Origin: Thermodesulfovibrio sp.
GTDB taxonomy: Bacteria; Nitrospirota; Thermodesulfovibrionia; Thermodesulfovibrionales; JdFR-85
Length of the DNA stretch: 5,201 bases
Direction of reading: 5' to 3'
NCBI GenBank assembly: GCA_027050975.1
Contig: JALUAR010000055.1
Coordinates: 1-5,201, forward strand
The notes under the pieces are model-generated. The model made no database searches and had not been told where the DNA came from. It saw only the letters and a list, made by a program, of their open reading frames with translations. Positions 3,154-5,201 of this stretch are shown here, one piece after another. Position 1 is the first letter of the stretch. Every line of letters begins with the position of its first letter. A program made the position numbers and the translations under genes.

Positions 3154-5201
3154 TTAAAGCGTCAGCTCAAAGCTCATCTCTTTGTGGCCGAAAAGGAATA
3201 CCTTTCTCCGCACCGTAACCTTTATTTTATCACCCTTCTTTTTAGTCAGGAGGAAAATCTTGATATCCGATATGCTCCTGACAGGCTGATCATCTATGCT
3301 GATTATAACATCGCCATCTTCAAGCCCTGCCCTGGCTGCGGGCTTGCCTGTGATTACCTTCTTCAGCCTCACACCATCTTCTGCTTTCTCCAGAAAAACT
3401 CCTAACTTCGGTGAGGGAGGCACTGGAACATAGTCGGGATAAATAATAAAATCAGCAAGCTCCTTGCTCAGTTCGTCATCAGGTGCATTAAGAATCACTA
3501 CAGATGATACGTCCATCATCCGACTCACTCTGCCAGGAACTCCCCACGAGTACTGCAGATGGCCGTTTCCAGCGAGCACAACCATCTGTGAATCCGGATA
3601 TCTCCTCAGAGCCTCCACCACGCTTCGAGCCATGGTTTCATCCCAGAGAAGCTGGGATTGGAAGAAATATTCGAAATTTCTCTTTCCACTACTACCATGT
3701 CGGCCATAAATTGACTTGAGGAACTCTCTGTACCTTTCGTTTGTCATATCAATGCCATCGGGAATCTCCGAAAGCTCCTCCTCCGTCAGGGATTCTATCC
3801 CCTTTTTCGAAACCTTCCCTATGATTTCCTTTCGGAGATTAAGGGCAATTACAGGGATCCTCTTTGAACGTGCGAACTGAAGAATGTCTCTGTAAAGATT
3901 ATAATCGTATGACCATCTTTCAAAATACTCTGTTTTTCTGAGGAACTCCGCTTCATCTATCTCACCGTTTATATATTTATCCAGAAACTCCTGAAAAGGC
4001 CTCTGAAACATCTCCATTCCGATTACCAGTTTTCCCTTCTCATTGTAGAGCCTCTTTATTATCTCGTACTGGATCAGATGATGAGCATAGGCTGTATGGG
4101 TCTCTCCTACGTAGATAACCCTTTTGTCTTTAATTCTTTCGAAAATACTGTCAAGATCTGTTATACGCGATGTTTCAACTGTGTTAGCCTTCAGTTGAAG
4201 ATCGATTATTATCCCTCTATCGGATGAGGCAGTCTCTTTCCTGACATTTCTGCCATTCTTAAACTCCAGAAGAGAGTAATTACCATACCGTTTGAGTTTC
4301 TTGCACACCTGTAACATCTCCTGAGAATTTGTACCCTCAATAAGTACAACAACCTGGTCTCTGTTTAACGGATTTCTGTAAACCTTCACCAGAACACCCG
4401 ACTCAACCGCAGGAGCTTTGGCAAAGAGTCTTTTAAATATACTGTTTTTGCCGGAGATGATCAGTAACGAATGGCTCTTTATCTCGTCTGTTATAACATC
4501 TCCCTCTTTTATAACCAGATATCCTTCCTGTTCAAAGAAATCACCTATCTTTTTATATTTCTTTTCCTCGGTCTCCGGTACAATTACGACATTGTCCTCG
4601 TTACCAATAAAGGCAGAGATTACAGGCGGTATTTCGTCAGTAGTGAGGTTTCTCATGAGGTCATAATCAGGATCAAGCACCACCTTTTGAGGTCTATTTT
4701 TAAATTCCTTTTCATAATATGTCGTTCTTCTGTCGAGTCGAATGAGTAACTCTGTCACCGTCTCCTTGTCATAAACCCTCACAGGTAAATCTACGGAATA
4801 GACATCTCCTCTCTGCGTAATCTCCATTGTGAGAAGATATCTACCATCCCTGAAAACAACAGATGCCTGTGAAACCGAAATATCTGGAACCCCTTTTCTG
4901 TTGATCCATTGATCAAAAAAACTATCCAGGTTATTACCATAAACAGACTCAAAGGCATTTTTCAGATCATCCCAACCGGCTTTCTTATCTTTGTTTTCTT
5001 TTAAAAATATTCTTAATCCCTTGAAGAAGAGATCATCTCCAAGTTTTTTTCTTAACATATGAAAGACCATGGCGGCTTTACCGTAACCTACGGCCTGTGT
5101 AGAGCGGCTATTTCTCGATCTGAACTCTCTCAGGCTTATCTCATCTTCGGAGGATACATAGTTTCTGTAATCTGTCAGTATCTTCTTCCTGTATTCCAGC
5201 C
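3154..5201 (-). CDS. M1-type peptidase / ChaN-like / PDZ fusion protein, C-terminal 681 residues
   Basis: The frame is open from the window edge (first full codon 5199-5197) to TAA at 3156-3154. The ATG at 5070 is internal, since the 43 upstream codons encode conserved M1-type sequence. That part, LEYRKKILTDYRNYV to GYGKAAMVFHMLRKKLG, contains the Tyr (5085-5083) expected to stabilise the M1 transition state. GWDDLKNAFESVYGNNLD and FFDQWINRKGVPDI then complete the helical M1 region. The HEXXH zinc site must lie upstream, unseen. Numbering from 5070, residues 65-140 are beta-rich and 148-300 an unassigned alpha/beta segment. Residues 305-525 are a ChaN/EreA/Tiki-clan domain with GETH (322-325, 4107-4096), GMEMFQRP (351-358), FFQSQLLWDETMA (469-481) and GNGH (501-504, 3570-3559). 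Residues 555-623 are a PDZ domain with an LGVF carboxylate loop and PAARAGLEDGDVI. It probably acts in the periplasm or at the envelope on peptides or proteins; ChaN proteins are also linked to haem binding. No signal peptide can be judged. Domain calls are firm; the substrate is unknown. Confidence 0.9.
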   Translation of the reverse strand, partial: LEYRKKILTDYRNYVSSEDEISLREFRSRNSRSTQAVGYGKAAMVFHMLRKKLGDDLFFKGLRIFLKENKDKKAGWDDLKNAFESVYGNNLDSFFDQWINRKGVPDISVSQASVVFRDGRYLLTMEITQRGDVYSVDLPVRVYDKETVTELLIRLDRRTTYYEKEFKNRPQKVVLDPDYDLMRNLTTDEIPPVISAFIGNEDNVVIVPETEEKKYKKIGDFFEQEGYLVIKEGDVITDEIKSHSLLIISGKNSIFKRLFAKAPAVESGVLVKVYRNPLNRDQVVVLIEGTNSQEMLQVCKKLKRYGNYSLLEFKNGRNVRKETASSDRGIIIDLQLKANTVETSRITDLDSIFERIKDKRVIYVGETHTAYAHHLIQYEIIKRLYNEKGKLVIGMEMFQRPFQEFLDKYINGEIDEAEFLRKTEYFERWSYDYNLYRDILQFARSKRIPVIALNLRKEIIGKVSKKGIESLTEEELSEIPDGIDMTNERYREFLKSIYGRHGSSGKRNFEYFFQSQLLWDETMARSVVEALRRYPDSQMVVLAGNGHLQYSWGVPGRVSRMMDVSSVVILNAPDDELSKELADFIIYPDYVPVPPSPKLGVFLEKAEDGVRLKKVITGKPAARAGLEDGDVIISIDDQPVRSISDIKIFLLTKKKGDKIKVTVRRKVFLFGHKEMSFELTL

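Noticed and set aside
5068..5070. ATG at 5070 as the start of the M1-ChaN-PDZ protein
   Set aside because: The frame continues to the window edge, and the 43 upstream codons encode conserved M1-type sequence including the GYGK motif. No Shine-Dalgarno sequence precedes this ATG.

Overview
The window looks like bacterial chromosome from a Gram-negative organism of moderate GC content (low-to-mid 40s % by eye). It carries three protein-coding genes, all on the minus strand, so the biological order runs from high to low coordinates. The gene types (M1 peptidase fused to a ChaN domain, YD-repeat plus IPT secreted protein, Gly-rich secreted protein) and the many CCTCCCCTT/AAGGGGAGG intergenic palindromes recall Nitrospirota or former Deltaproteobacteria. 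That lineage call rests on general resemblance only and was not tested.

Layout in the direction of transcription: (1) 5201-3154 is the C-terminal 681 residues of a large multidomain protein: the end of an M1-type metallopeptidase domain, an unassigned alpha/beta segment, a ChaN/EreA/Tiki-type domain with GETH and GNGH motifs, and a C-terminal PDZ domain. Its start and the zinc-binding HEXXH segment lie outside the window. (2) 3153-2616 is a 538-bp intergenic region holding a terminator candidate, a three-unit array of palindromic repeats, T-rich tracts, a sigma70-like promoter candidate and a leader hairpin. (3) 2615-825 is a complete 596-residue secreted protein: signal peptide, two YD (RHS-type) repeats, an IPT/TIG-like domain, Ig-like beta segments and three tandem C-terminal repeats resembling H-type lectin domains. 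(4) 824-519 is a 306-bp intergenic region with a second three-unit repeat array of the same plan. (5) 518-1 is the N-terminal 172 residues of a secreted glycine-rich protein, cut by the window edge.

All three products appear to be exported or to act in the envelope. The two small-coordinate genes look like surface or extracellular-matrix proteins. The long structured gaps argue for separate transcription units rather than one operon, and no pathway linking the three genes can be read from the sequence. I found no defence system, CRISPR array, RNA gene or transposase. The two observations most worth following are the M1-ChaN-PDZ fusion and the two intergenic arrays, which appear to be copies of one ~235-bp, three-unit element in the same orientation.
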